Below, piece after piece: positions 21,478-28,344 of a DNA stretch of 64,000 nt. The stretch is from Brevibacterium moorei (GTDB taxonomy: Bacteria; Actinomycetota; Actinomycetes; Actinomycetales; Brevibacteriaceae). Made by a program: the position numbers and the translations under genes. Positions within the stretch are counted from its first letter, which is position 1; each line of letters starts with the position of its first letter. The stretch spans positions 149,168-213,167 of the forward strand of contig NZ_JANIJX010000002.1 in assembly GCF_024580735.1 (NCBI RefSeq), given 5' to 3'. The notes beneath the pieces were generated by a model. That model had not been told where the DNA came from. It saw only the letters and a list, made by a program, of their open reading frames with translations, and made no database searches.

Positions 21478-22943
21478 CCGTGGGTGGGCGTACCTCCCTT
21501 GGCGGTGTCGCCCGCCGCCTGGAGCGCCGGGCCCTGCTGATGGAAGCGGAACGCCTGCTGATCCTGAAGGAGGCGGAGGCGGGGCAATCGTTCGCGGGAG
21601 CGAAGCGGGCCCTGCATCCGCACGAGATCCGCGCCCGGGTACGGTTCGGAGAAATCGACTCCACCCTGAAGCACGCGGAGGCCGCCGTCAACGCCGCCAC
21701 GAAGGCCGCCGTGGACGACGTGCTGGCCGCCGTCACCGAATACCTACCCGACACCGTGGACACGCCACAGGAACTGCAGGCCGCGCTGGCCGGGATGCTA
21801 CTGGCCCCGCCGGAGGCCGTGAAGAAGGCCCTGGCCGGGTATGCGGAACGTCTCGCCGGGCTGCTGGCCACCGTACGGGAACGCGGTCGGGAGTCGGTGA
21901 TTGGTGAGGCGGAACGGCAGGGCGTGGAGGTTGCCGCCGCAATGGCCTCCCGCGGGATGAAGAAGACCCCCGGGTGGCAACAGATGCAGGCCGCCGGGAC
22001 CGGGGTAGCCGGGGTTCTGTGGCAGGACGTCCTGAAGCAACTCGGCACCGCGGCCGCCAACCCGAAGAAAGCCACCGTAGGGGACGCGCTGGAGGCCGCG
22101 GCCGGGCACGCCTACAAGGGCGTAGTGGACGCGGCACGCCAAGAGACCCTGGTGCAGCACGGTTCCGGGAGGCGGGACGGAGTGGCGGAGGTGCAGCGCG
22201 AACCGGAGGACATCTGGGCTTCAGAATTGCTTGACGGGTCCACCTGCATCCCCTGCGATCACATCGACGGGAAGGACTACGCCAGCCTGGATGAGGCATA
22301 TGTGGACTATCCCGTGTCCGGCTACAAGAACTGTGAGGGTGGGAACCGGTGCCGTGGCATTCTGGTAATCGACTGGGGCGCTGAGGGGCGGCCGGAAGAC
22401 CCGCCGGAACCAGAACCCAAGCCGGAGCCTGAACCTGCTGGCAACAAGCAGCTCCGCTCCGTGAAGTTCATCAATGACGAGGAGCAATTTGGAAGGCCGA
22501 ATCTTGCGACTGCGGAAGATGCGATTAGCTCTGTAGTTGTCGGCCGGAACGGTTGGGAGACGATCCTCGGTGGTCGGCGGCAGACCAACAAGGCGGGCGT
22601 ACCGAAGTTTCAAAACGGCGACCCAGGCAAGCCGAAATGGGCTGGCGGTCATCTGCGCAGTTCGCGGGCGGTCGGGAAGACGAAGTTTCCGGAAGGGTGG
22701 GACTCAGACAAGGCCGAACAGGCCTTGAGCCAGGTTCTCTCATCGCCTGGAACCGTTCAGGATGACGGGCCTTCTGGATGGGTGCTTACGGGGCTCGCAT
22801 TTGGCGTGTTTTGCAGGGTTCAGATTGGATGGAACGGAGTGCTCAGCAAGTTCTATCCTGTATACGGACCGGGTGTTGTGCGCGTAGGTTTCGACGGGAA
22901 AGCGTTGCCCCAAGAGGACGCTTCAGGTAGTAGCTTATTATAG
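21474..22943 (+). CDS. MuF head protein with C-terminal EndoU-like toxin domain
   Basis: 489 aa from GTG 21474, overlapping the portal stop. Residues ~1-305 are a MuF/gp30-type head morphogenesis protein (DIWASELLDGSTCIPCDHIDGKDY... RCRGILV). A Pro-Glu linker (PPEPEPKPEPEP) leads to ~165 residues unlike any capsid protein: AGGHLRSS (His393), GKTKFPEGW, a helix, GWVLTGLAFGVFCRVQIG, GVLSKFYPVYGPGVVRV. This order matches bacterial EndoU ribonuclease toxins (GGH, GKT.FP..W, YPV.G.GV). The first catalytic His expected in HIL.G is Thr363 here (TILGG), so activity is uncertain. Base composition of the toxin part is visibly less GC-rich than the MuF part, as for an exchanged cassette. Confidence 0.7.
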   Translation: MTVGGRTSLGGVARRLERRALLMEAERLLILKEAEAGQSFAGAKRALHPHEIRARVRFGEIDSTLKHAEAAVNAATKAAVDDVLAAVTEYLPDTVDTPQELQAALAGMLLAPPEAVKKALAGYAERLAGLLATVRERGRESVIGEAERQGVEVAAAMASRGMKKTPGWQQMQAAGTGVAGVLWQDVLKQLGTAAANPKKATVGDALEAAAGHAYKGVVDAARQETLVQHGSGRRDGVAEVQREPEDIWASELLDGSTCIPCDHIDGKDYASLDEAYVDYPVSGYKNCEGGNRCRGILVIDWGAEGRPEDPPEPEPKPEPEPAGNKQLRSVKFINDEEQFGRPNLATAEDAISSVVVGRNGWETILGGRRQTNKAGVPKFQNGDPGKPKWAGGHLRSSRAVGKTKFPEGWDSDKAEQALSQVLSSPGTVQDDGPSGWVLTGLAFGVFCRVQIGWNGVLSKFYPVYGPGVVRVGFDGKALPQEDASGSSLL

Positions 22944-22949
22944 TATAAT
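22937..22949 (+). promoter_or_regulatory. Operator-like palindrome and -10 before the immunity gene
   Basis: ATTATAGTATAAT, a perfect inverted repeat around a central G, sharing the TTATAGTATAA core with the four early promoters. TATAGT (22939-22944) would be the -10; no -35 is found at 17 bases. It overlaps the end of the MuF gene and lies 24 bases before the start of the next gene. Confidence 0.55.
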
Positions 22950-22972
22950 GTTAGGTATCCAAGGAGACGCTC

Positions 22973-23251
22973 ATGAACGAAATTGCCCTACTGAAGGACG
23001 CTCTACAGTTCGCGGCTGAGGCTGGACTGAAGACGAACATGTCGGCCGGGGCTGCTGTTATGGCGGGTGAGTTCGATGACGCCCTACTGTCAGTGACTCA
23101 CCAGATTGCAACGCAGGCCGGTCGTCCAATACCGCGTGAGCTGTCAGCCCGGCTTATCGCCTGGGCGCGGAACCTTGACGAACCGGAGGAAGTTATCAGC
23201 GGCGTCGCGGCTGAGGTAATCGACGCAGCATCATCAGATGATGGTGCGTGA
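22973..23251 (+). CDS. Candidate immunity protein for the EndoU-like toxin
   Basis: 92 aa, helical (MNEIALLKDALQFAAEAGLKTNM..., ELSARLIAWARNLDEPEEVISGVAAEVIDAASSDDGA), acidic at the end. AAGGAGACGC ribosome-binding site. Evidence for an immunity role is position (directly after the toxin-bearing gene and inserted in an otherwise continuous head operon), size, acidity, its own promoter and terminator, and lower GC content. I know no family for it. The alternative is an unrelated moron gene. Confidence 0.55.
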   Translation: MNEIALLKDALQFAAEAGLKTNMSAGAAVMAGEFDDALLSVTHQIATQAGRPIPRELSARLIAWARNLDEPEEVISGVAAEVIDAASSDDGA

Positions 23252-23345
23252 CGTCCGGGTTATGCGCTACAGTTGTTCTTGATCGCGTTTGTGTCTGACC
23301 TAGCGTTGCGTGATTCTCTCCGGGTGGTTCTCGGGCTGGTGTGGG

Positions 23346-23378
23346 AGGCCCCCGTCTGATTCGTTCAGGCGGGGGCCT
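23346..23378 (+). terminator. Strong rho-independent-type terminator
   Basis: 14-bp stem (one G-U pair), AGGCCCCCGTCTGA (23346-23359) with 23365-23378, loop TTCGT, followed by TT and CGCG. It insulates the immunity gene from the protease gene. Confidence 0.85.
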
Positions 23379-23494
23379 TTCGCGTAGAATCAACCATGAG
23401 TGTGCCCTCCTTGAGGGTCCAGGCCCCGGGCTGCGAGTCATATCCGGCAAGATGTTCGCTCGCATTCCGGGGTTCTTTTGTGCCCGCCGCCGCC

Positions 23495-23527
23495 CTCCCA
23501 CCAAACCGGCCCCCGGCTCCGCATGAT
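23495..23527 (+). promoter_or_regulatory. CTCCCA-N21-CATGAT promoter-like motif before the protease gene
   Basis: CTCCCA (23495-23500), 21 bases, CATGAT (23522-23527), 6 bases, then ATG 23534. Lies after the terminator at 23346, so a restart of transcription is needed here. Confidence 0.6.
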
Positions 23528-23533
23528 GCGGGT

Positions 23534-24907
23534 ATGGGATATACAACGATCCCGGGTGTCCCCCTGATCCGTACGGGCACCTGGAATGCAAGCGTCGGCG
23601 GGACGCAGCCAGTCACGGCCGCGGACCTGAAGGCAATGGCCGATGCGGCGGCCGACAATACCCTGGACATGCCCGTGATCAAGATCGGGCACGTTGACCA
23701 GCGGTTCCCGGAGCTGGGGCAGGACGGTGAACCCGCCTACGGGCAGGTGGCCAACGTGCGGCTCTCCGACGACGGGCAGACTCTCCTGGGGGATTTCGTG
23801 AACGTCCCGGAGGAGCTGGCGGCGAAGGCGGATTCCGCGTACCCGTACCGGTCGGCTGAGTTCCGATCCAACGTCACCCTGAAGGACGCTGCGGGTGAGG
23901 TGGTGCGGAAGTTCAAGAAGGTGCTGACCGCGGTTGCGCTGCTGGGCTCCACTCCCCCGGCCGTGAAGGGCCTCGGCACCGTTCACGCGGCCCTGTCCGA
24001 CGGGACCGCACTGGACTCCGACGCCGGGGCCCTGGTGGCGTTCAAGTTGGGTGATCCCCTGTCCGCAGAACAGCTGCGGAAGGCACTGCTGGATGCCACG
24101 CCGGGCGCGGGAGAAGTCCTCGACTTCACCGACACCCTGTACTGGTACACGACCATTGACGGTGACCCGCTCACCGGGCAGCTGCGGTACATGCAGGGCA
24201 CCTACACGGAATCGCAGGGCGTCGTGGAGGTCACGGGCGAACCGGTGGAGGTGGAGGAAGACCCCGGCCGGTCGTTTGTGCCGAAGCAGCCCGGAACTCA
24301 AACCGCCAACGTCCCACCCGCCGCCCCCGCGGGCCCGCAAGCTCAGATCGACAACCTTTCAACAAGCGAAGGAGGAACGGGCATGGCAACTCTCGCTGAC
24401 CTGTTCTCGGCCGTCGAAGTGGACCCGCCTGAGGGTGAGGACTACACGGCCATTGAAATCCCGGATGCGGCTGTGGAGGCCATTGCTCAGGCGTTCACCG
24501 ACGTCAAGAACAGCGACGGTGAAGACGGGGAGAACCCGGTGGCCGCGTCCGAGGCCCCCACCGGTTCCGTCCTGGTGTCCGAAGCGCAGTTCTCCGAACT
24601 CACCGCGTCCAATCAGTCCATGGCCACGCAGCTCGCTGAGCTGACTGCCGCGCGGGACGCTGACCGCCGTGACGGGATCATCAACACGGCCCTTTCTGAG
24701 GGCCGCCTACACCCGTCCGAGCGGGACGCCTGGCGCACCGCCCTGGACGACAACGAGGAGTCGATCACCACGCTGCTCTCCCAGCGTGCGCAGGTCGTCC
24801 CCGTGAACGAACTCGGGTCCGCTATCGCACCTGAGGTGTCCAGCATGTCCGAGGCCCGCGAGAAGGCCCTGGACGACTACGAAGCACAGATTTGGGGGGC
24901 CCGCTGA
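23534..24907 (+). CDS. Mu gpI-like prohead protease with C-terminal scaffold
   Basis: 457 aa. The N-terminal ~200 residues (MPVIKIGHVDQRFPELGQDGEPAYGQVANVRL..., EELAAKADSAYPYRSAEF) are like the Mu gpI protease, which cuts the scaffold and portal in the prohead. After a variable middle (about 200-280), the C-terminal ~174 residues are an acidic, helical scaffold (from MATLADLFSAVEV to YEAQIWGAR), which can also be made on its own from an internal start at 24383. The longer open frame starting at 23396 is rejected because its first 46 codons cross the terminator-distal spacer and promoter motif. Confidence 0.8.
   Translation: MGYTTIPGVPLIRTGTWNASVGGTQPVTAADLKAMADAAADNTLDMPVIKIGHVDQRFPELGQDGEPAYGQVANVRLSDDGQTLLGDFVNVPEELAAKADSAYPYRSAEFRSNVTLKDAAGEVVRKFKKVLTAVALLGSTPPAVKGLGTVHAALSDGTALDSDAGALVAFKLGDPLSAEQLRKALLDATPGAGEVLDFTDTLYWYTTIDGDPLTGQLRYMQGTYTESQGVVEVTGEPVEVEEDPGRSFVPKQPGTQTANVPPAAPAGPQAQIDNLSTSEGGTGMATLADLFSAVEVDPPEGEDYTAIEIPDAAVEAIAQAFTDVKNSDGEDGENPVAASEAPTGSVLVSEAQFSELTASNQSMATQLAELTAARDADRRDGIINTALSEGRLHPSERDAWRTALDDNEESITTLLSQRAQVVPVNELGSAIAPEVSSMSEAREKALDDYEAQIWGAR
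24383..24907 (+). CDS. Nested scaffold protein (internal start in the protease gene)
   Basis: 174 aa in the same frame as the protease gene. ATG 24383 follows GAAGGAGGAACGGGC, a near-perfect ribosome-binding site at 7-base spacing, in the middle of a gene where none is needed. The product is acidic with long helices (SQFSELTASNQSMATQLAELTAARDADRR region). This is the same layout as Mu gpI/gpZ and lambda C/Nu3. It should form the core on which the capsid assembles. Confidence 0.75.
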   Translation: MATLADLFSAVEVDPPEGEDYTAIEIPDAAVEAIAQAFTDVKNSDGEDGENPVAASEAPTGSVLVSEAQFSELTASNQSMATQLAELTAARDADRRDGIINTALSEGRLHPSERDAWRTALDDNEESITTLLSQRAQVVPVNELGSAIAPEVSSMSEAREKALDDYEAQIWGAR

Positions 24908-24908
24908 T

Positions 24909-25280
24909 ATGGCTACTTCGCTGCATTACTTCAAGCCCGGCCAGGACATTACCGCGGTGGCTACCGCGGCCCTGACCGGAGCCACGTTCGTCAAGCTGGC
25001 GACCGGCGGCGTCTACAATGCGCCGCACATCGCCGCAGCCGGGGAGGACGACATCCCGTTCGGCGTGGTTGCCCGGGATGCGGAGAACGCGGAGCGCGTG
25101 CTGGTGCATACCGGCGGCGTTGTGCCCGTGACCGCTGGAGCCGCCGTTACGGCTGGTGCGCTCATCGGTGTAGGTGCGGACGGGAAGGCGGCTGTGGCCG
25201 CTGACCGTGCTACTGCTGTCGGCCAGGCCCTCGCGGATGCGGCGGCCGGTGAACCTGTCTCGGTCCTGCTGAGCATCTGA
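24909..25280 (+). CDS. Head decoration protein
   Basis: 123 aa, beta-rich and hydrophobic with repeated TAG/VTAGAAV turns (VVPVTAGAAVTAGALIGVGADGKA). This, and its position between scaffold and major capsid gene, fit the capsid decoration/stabilisation proteins of siphoviruses and myoviruses (DUF2190-like). ATG 24909 is one base after the protease stop with no strong own ribosome-binding site, so it depends on translational coupling. Confidence 0.7.
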   Translation: MATSLHYFKPGQDITAVATAALTGATFVKLATGGVYNAPHIAAAGEDDIPFGVVARDAENAERVLVHTGGVVPVTAGAAVTAGALIGVGADGKAAVAADRATAVGQALADAAAGEPVSVLLSI

Positions 25281-25294
25281 AAGGAACTACAACT

Positions 25295-26173
25295 GTGGTT
25301 AATTCGTTCTTTCCCCCCAAGTTGGCGCAGGCCGACATTGCCGCCCTGGTCGTCAACCCGACCCGCATCCAGTCGCGTCTGGAATCCCTGAACGAGGGCA
25401 AGTACATCATCGACTACCTGTTTGGGGCTTCCCCCGCTGACGGTGGTGCGATTGTGTTCGACCGGAATATCTCCAACCCGTACCTGGAGCGTGACGCGCA
25501 GGCAATCGACGCCGGGGCTGAGTTCCCGAAGCTGACCGATACCGATATTGAGCCGGGTCTGGCGCGCGTGCAGAAGTACGGCGGTGAAGTTGACATGTCG
25601 CTGGAGGCTATCCGCCGCAACGATCAGGCATACTACACGAACAAGGTCACCCGCCTGGCGAACACTGTCGTGCGGAAGACCAACACGATTGCCGTGGCAA
25701 CGCTGCTCGCGGACCCGCTGATCCCGTCGTATGCGTCGGGTACCGCGTGGACCGATGGTGCCGCGGACCCGCTGGCGGACCTGATGCGGGCGCAGTCCCT
25801 CGTGGACGACAACGACAACGGCTACCAGTCGAATGTCGCGCTGATCAACCCGGAGGATGCGCTGCTGTTGAAGACCCGCAAGGACGTTCGTGACGCCCTG
25901 CCGCGGGAGACGAAGGAGCTGAGCCCGGTCTTGTCCCGCGACCTCTCCGGCCTGCTGGAGCTGGAGTGGATCAAGTCGCCTATGGTCACGAAGGGTACCG
26001 CGTGGATTGCTGACCGCAACTCGCTGGGTGTCGTCGGTGACGAGGAGGGCGGCCTGAAGGCGGACAGCTATGAGGAGAAGCACCGCCAGGTGCAGGTTCT
26101 TCAGGCGTGGCGCGCCTGCGTGCCCGTCGTTACTGATCCGTTCTCGGCCGTGAAGATCACGGGCATTAGCTGA
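25295..26173 (+). CDS. Major capsid protein
   Basis: 292 aa, HK97-fold type. Starts with GTG 25295 after AAAGGAACTAC. The N-terminus (MVNSFFPPKLAQADIAALVVNPTRIQSRL) and the middle VQKYGGEVDMSLEAIRRND, KVTRLANTVVRKTNT (spine helix region), IADRNSLGVVGDEEGG and C-terminal RACVPVVTDPFSAVKITG are usual for actinophage capsid proteins. Highest proportion of preferred codons in the window, as expected for an abundant product. Confidence 0.85.
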   Translation: MVNSFFPPKLAQADIAALVVNPTRIQSRLESLNEGKYIIDYLFGASPADGGAIVFDRNISNPYLERDAQAIDAGAEFPKLTDTDIEPGLARVQKYGGEVDMSLEAIRRNDQAYYTNKVTRLANTVVRKTNTIAVATLLADPLIPSYASGTAWTDGAADPLADLMRAQSLVDDNDNGYQSNVALINPEDALLLKTRKDVRDALPRETKELSPVLSRDLSGLLELEWIKSPMVTKGTAWIADRNSLGVVGDEEGGLKADSYEEKHRQVQVLQAWRACVPVVTDPFSAVKITGIS

Positions 26174-26186
26174 TCGGAGGCGCGTT

Positions 26187-26411
26187 ATGGCAGGTCGTAG
26201 GAGCCCGGCTGAGAAGCCGGAAGCCAAGGTGGAAGCCCCTGCCGAGGCGGAGGCCCCGGAAGCGGCCCCAGTTCGGGCGCGGGTGACGGCAACGATGTAC
26301 GGCCGGAAGGTCGGCGGGGTTGTCGTCCCGGCCCGGGAGGGTGACGTGATCGGCGTGACGCCGGAGGAGCTGGAGCGCGGGGCCCGTATCGGGGCTCTCG
26401 AAGAAGCCTGA
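26187..26411 (+). CDS. Small head protein of unknown role
   Basis: 74 aa: MAGRRSPAEKPEAKVEAPAEAEAPEAAPVRARVTATMYGRKVGG... The first 30 residues are a disordered Ala/Pro/Glu stretch, the rest a small beta domain with EGDVIGVTPEELERG. Placed directly after the capsid gene, where phages keep head-tail joining or minor capsid proteins. GGAGGCGCGTT ribosome-binding site. Confidence 0.65.
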   Translation: MAGRRSPAEKPEAKVEAPAEAEAPEAAPVRARVTATMYGRKVGGVVVPAREGDVIGVTPEELERGARIGALEEA

Positions 26412-26423
26412 AGGCAGCGTATT

Positions 26424-26456
26424 GGTGGCCCGGTCCTATTGCAGGGCCGGGCCACC
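26424..26456 (+). terminator. Hairpin between head and connector genes
   Basis: Perfect 10-bp stem GGTGGCCCGG (26424-26433) with 26447-26456, 13-base loop, no T-tract. May reduce readthrough from the abundant capsid message. Confidence 0.55.
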
Positions 26457-26480
26457 GTCATATCAGAAAGGGTGGTGGCC

Positions 26481-26996
26481 GTGGTGGCGGGAACGCTGGC
26501 GGGGCAGACAGATTTCGGATGCAAGGTCACGGACGTGCTGAACCTGAACATGACGGTGGCGGTGAAGATGCGTACCGGGGAGACGCAGCACGGTGGCCGG
26601 ATTCGTGACGGTGAACGGTATGTGACGGAGCAAATGGTGGAGGAGTGGATTGGGCAGGTGGCGTCCCGGGTGCGGGCGCGCCTGGCGCGGTTCCTGGACC
26701 TGCGCGACACCTCGCTGATCTTCGATTCCGTGGTGGCGTCCGGACGGGACGTGGTGGCCAACGGGGCCGGATCGTACCTGTATGCGGCCGCGGCCCCGGA
26801 GAAGGCCGCGATAGCGGACGGCACCGCGTATTCGGAGGTGTTGTGGCAGCGGTACCTGGACGGTCTGGAGGCGCTGGCGAAGGCACTGGAAGACTGGCTG
26901 GGTGATCATCCTGAGGACGGCGGGCGGCATTCGGGCGGGCGGCCGTCTGGCGGCCGGTTCCCCCGGCCCGCGATCCGCGACTACATGAGGTGGTAG
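26481..26996 (+). CDS. Head-tail connector protein
   Basis: About 171 aa. Start chosen at GTG 26481, 8 bases after AGAAAGGG; GTG at 26475 or 26484 are equally in frame. Helical: AGQTDFGCKVTDVLNLNM, ERYVTEQMVEEWIGQVASRVRARLARFLDL. The ending GGRHSGGRPSGGRFPRPAIRDYMRW is Gly/Arg-rich. Position after the capsid and before the gpG-like gene is that of head-completion adaptors (gp6/gp15-like). No sequence family recognised with certainty. Confidence 0.6.
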   Translation: MVAGTLAGQTDFGCKVTDVLNLNMTVAVKMRTGETQHGGRIRDGERYVTEQMVEEWIGQVASRVRARLARFLDLRDTSLIFDSVVASGRDVVANGAGSYLYAAAAPEKAAIADGTAYSEVLWQRYLDGLEALAKALEDWLGDHPEDGGRHSGGRPSGGRFPRPAIRDYMRW

Positions 26997-26999
26997 CCC

Positions 27000-27464
27000 G
27001 TGGTTCAAATGTTCACGGTTCGCGGTACGGGCATCGAGGATATGAACCTCGAACTGTCCCGCATCAAGGGCCAACTGAAGAACGTTGACGGCTTCCTGAC
27101 GAACCTCTCCAAGTGGATCGAGGAGCAGGAGGCGCAGCAGTTCAAGAAGGAGGGCGGGGCCTACCCGCCGAAGTGGGCGGCCCTGTCGAAGGAGTACGCC
27201 AAGTGGAAGGGCCAGCACTACCCGGGGAAGGGCATTCTGGAGCGGACGGGCGACCTGAAGACGTCACTCACCACGTCGGGGTCCGGTATCCGTGCGGTCC
27301 ACAATGGCACGCTGACGTTCGGCACGCTGGTGGAGTACGCGGCCTACCACCAGAACGGAACCAAGACGATGCCAGCCCGGCCGGTGCTGATCCGGACCGA
27401 CAAGACGTTCAAGCGCGCTGTGGAGAAACAGTTGCAGCGGTGGATTTTGGAGCACAACCGATGA
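27000..27464 (+). CDS. Mu gpG-like virion morphogenesis protein (tail completion)
   Basis: 154 aa from GTG 27000. The order EEQEAQQFKKEGGAYPPKWAALSKEYAKWKG, then GILERTGDLKTSL, then YAAYHQNGTKTMPARPVL is the hallmark of the phage virion morphogenesis family (P2 gpS, Mu gpG), which completes the tail end that joins the head. Its start is 3 bases after the stop of the connector gene. Confidence 0.85.
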   Translation: MVQMFTVRGTGIEDMNLELSRIKGQLKNVDGFLTNLSKWIEEQEAQQFKKEGGAYPPKWAALSKEYAKWKGQHYPGKGILERTGDLKTSLTTSGSGIRAVHNGTLTFGTLVEYAAYHQNGTKTMPARPVLIRTDKTFKRAVEKQLQRWILEHNR

Positions 27465-27476
27465 AAGGGGATCGTC

Positions 27477-28070
27477 ATGCTGGGTGCTGACACTGTGCTG
27501 AGAGCCGTGCAGGAACGGATGGAGGCCGCGCTGGTAGAGAAGATTGCCGGGCTGCGCAGGGCGTTTAAGCTCCCCGCGGATGAACTCCCCGACCCCGCTC
27601 CCGTCCTGGATGCGGAACCGGCCATTGAGTCTATCGGGGATTGGCCGTGCGTGTTCTGCGCGTGGACGACGGTGGACCAGAAGGACGTTGACCTGCGGGC
27701 CCCGGAGTCCGGGGTGCTCACTGAGTCCTATGAGTTCAGGTACACGGTGCGCGTGTATGCGCTGGTGCGGCACACGTCCCGGCAGACGACTGAGCGGCAG
27801 GCCCGCCTGTATGAGCAGGCGGTGCGCGCGGTGGTGTTGGAGCGGCGGGATATTACCCCGGAGTGGATCACGACGGAGGAGACCATTGTGATTGATCCGA
27901 CCCGTGTGTCCGCTGAACCGTGGGACGTGATGCCGGACGGGAACAACCGGTTCATCTCCGCCGTGTATGTGGAGTTCCCGATCACCGCGGACGAGCAGGT
28001 GGGGTCGCCGTTCCCGTCGATGGGTCGGGCGGCGGATATTCCGGTGGCTGCGGTGCCGTGGGAATCGTAA
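27477..28070 (+). CDS. Tail terminator-like protein
   Basis: 197 aa. Starts with MLGADTVLRAVQERMEAALVEKI, then VFCAWTTVDQKDVDLRAPE, SYEFRYTVRVYALVRHTSRQTTERQARLY and FISAVYVEFPIT. This looks like the neck/tail terminator fold (helix, long beta hairpins). It comes just before the sheath gene, as the terminator does in Mu-like and SPO1-like phages. AAAGGGGATC ribosome-binding site. Confidence 0.6.
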   Translation: MLGADTVLRAVQERMEAALVEKIAGLRRAFKLPADELPDPAPVLDAEPAIESIGDWPCVFCAWTTVDQKDVDLRAPESGVLTESYEFRYTVRVYALVRHTSRQTTERQARLYEQAVRAVVLERRDITPEWITTEETIVIDPTRVSAEPWDVMPDGNNRFISAVYVEFPITADEQVGSPFPSMGRAADIPVAAVPWES

Positions 28071-28079
28071 ACGGCCGTC

Positions 28080-28112
28080 CTCCCACCCGGCCGCGGTTGG
28101 GTGCCCCATTGT
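28080..28112 (+). promoter_or_regulatory. CTCCCA-N21-CATTGT promoter-like motif before the sheath operon
   Basis: CTCCCA (28080-28085), 21 bases, CATTGT (28107-28112), 7 bases, then ATG 28120 without a ribosome-binding site. Confidence 0.6.
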
Positions 28113-28119
28113 GACGGGT

Positions 28120-28344
28120 ATGGAGTATCGAAACCATGACATGCAGCCGCGTGTCTTCGACTCTGCCGGGCACACTGTGGACGGTCTGGGCACCTGCAAG
28201 GGTGACCCGGCCGATCCGCGGACCGCGCGGCTGATCGAACGCGGTGTGCTGGCCCCGGTCGCCCCTGTGGCGGCTCCCGTCTCCAAGCCTGCGGCGTCCA
28301 AGCCGCGGGGGAAAACTCATGATCCCGAGGAGGATGAAGCATGA
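28120..28344 (+). CDS. Small hypothetical protein before the sheath
   Basis: 74 aa: MEYRNHDMQPRVFDSAGHTVDGLGTCKGDPADPRTARLIERGVLAPV..., with a Pro/Ala/Lys-rich tail (SKPAASKPRGKTHDPEEDEA). ATG 28120 lies 7 bases after CATTGT, a probable leaderless start. It overlaps the sheath gene by 4 bases. Possibly a neck or sheath-completion factor like the small proteins before sheath genes of other myoviruses. Confidence 0.6.
   Translation: MEYRNHDMQPRVFDSAGHTVDGLGTCKGDPADPRTARLIERGVLAPVAPVAAPVSKPAASKPRGKTHDPEEDEA

Noticed and set aside
23396..23533. Longer protease starting at 23396
   Set aside because: The extra 46 codons cover a promoter-like motif and spacer sequence without protein-like composition; a clear start exists at 23534.
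25013..26824. 603-codon minus-strand open frame across capsid genes
   Set aside because: Antisense shadow of the well-supported decoration and capsid genes.
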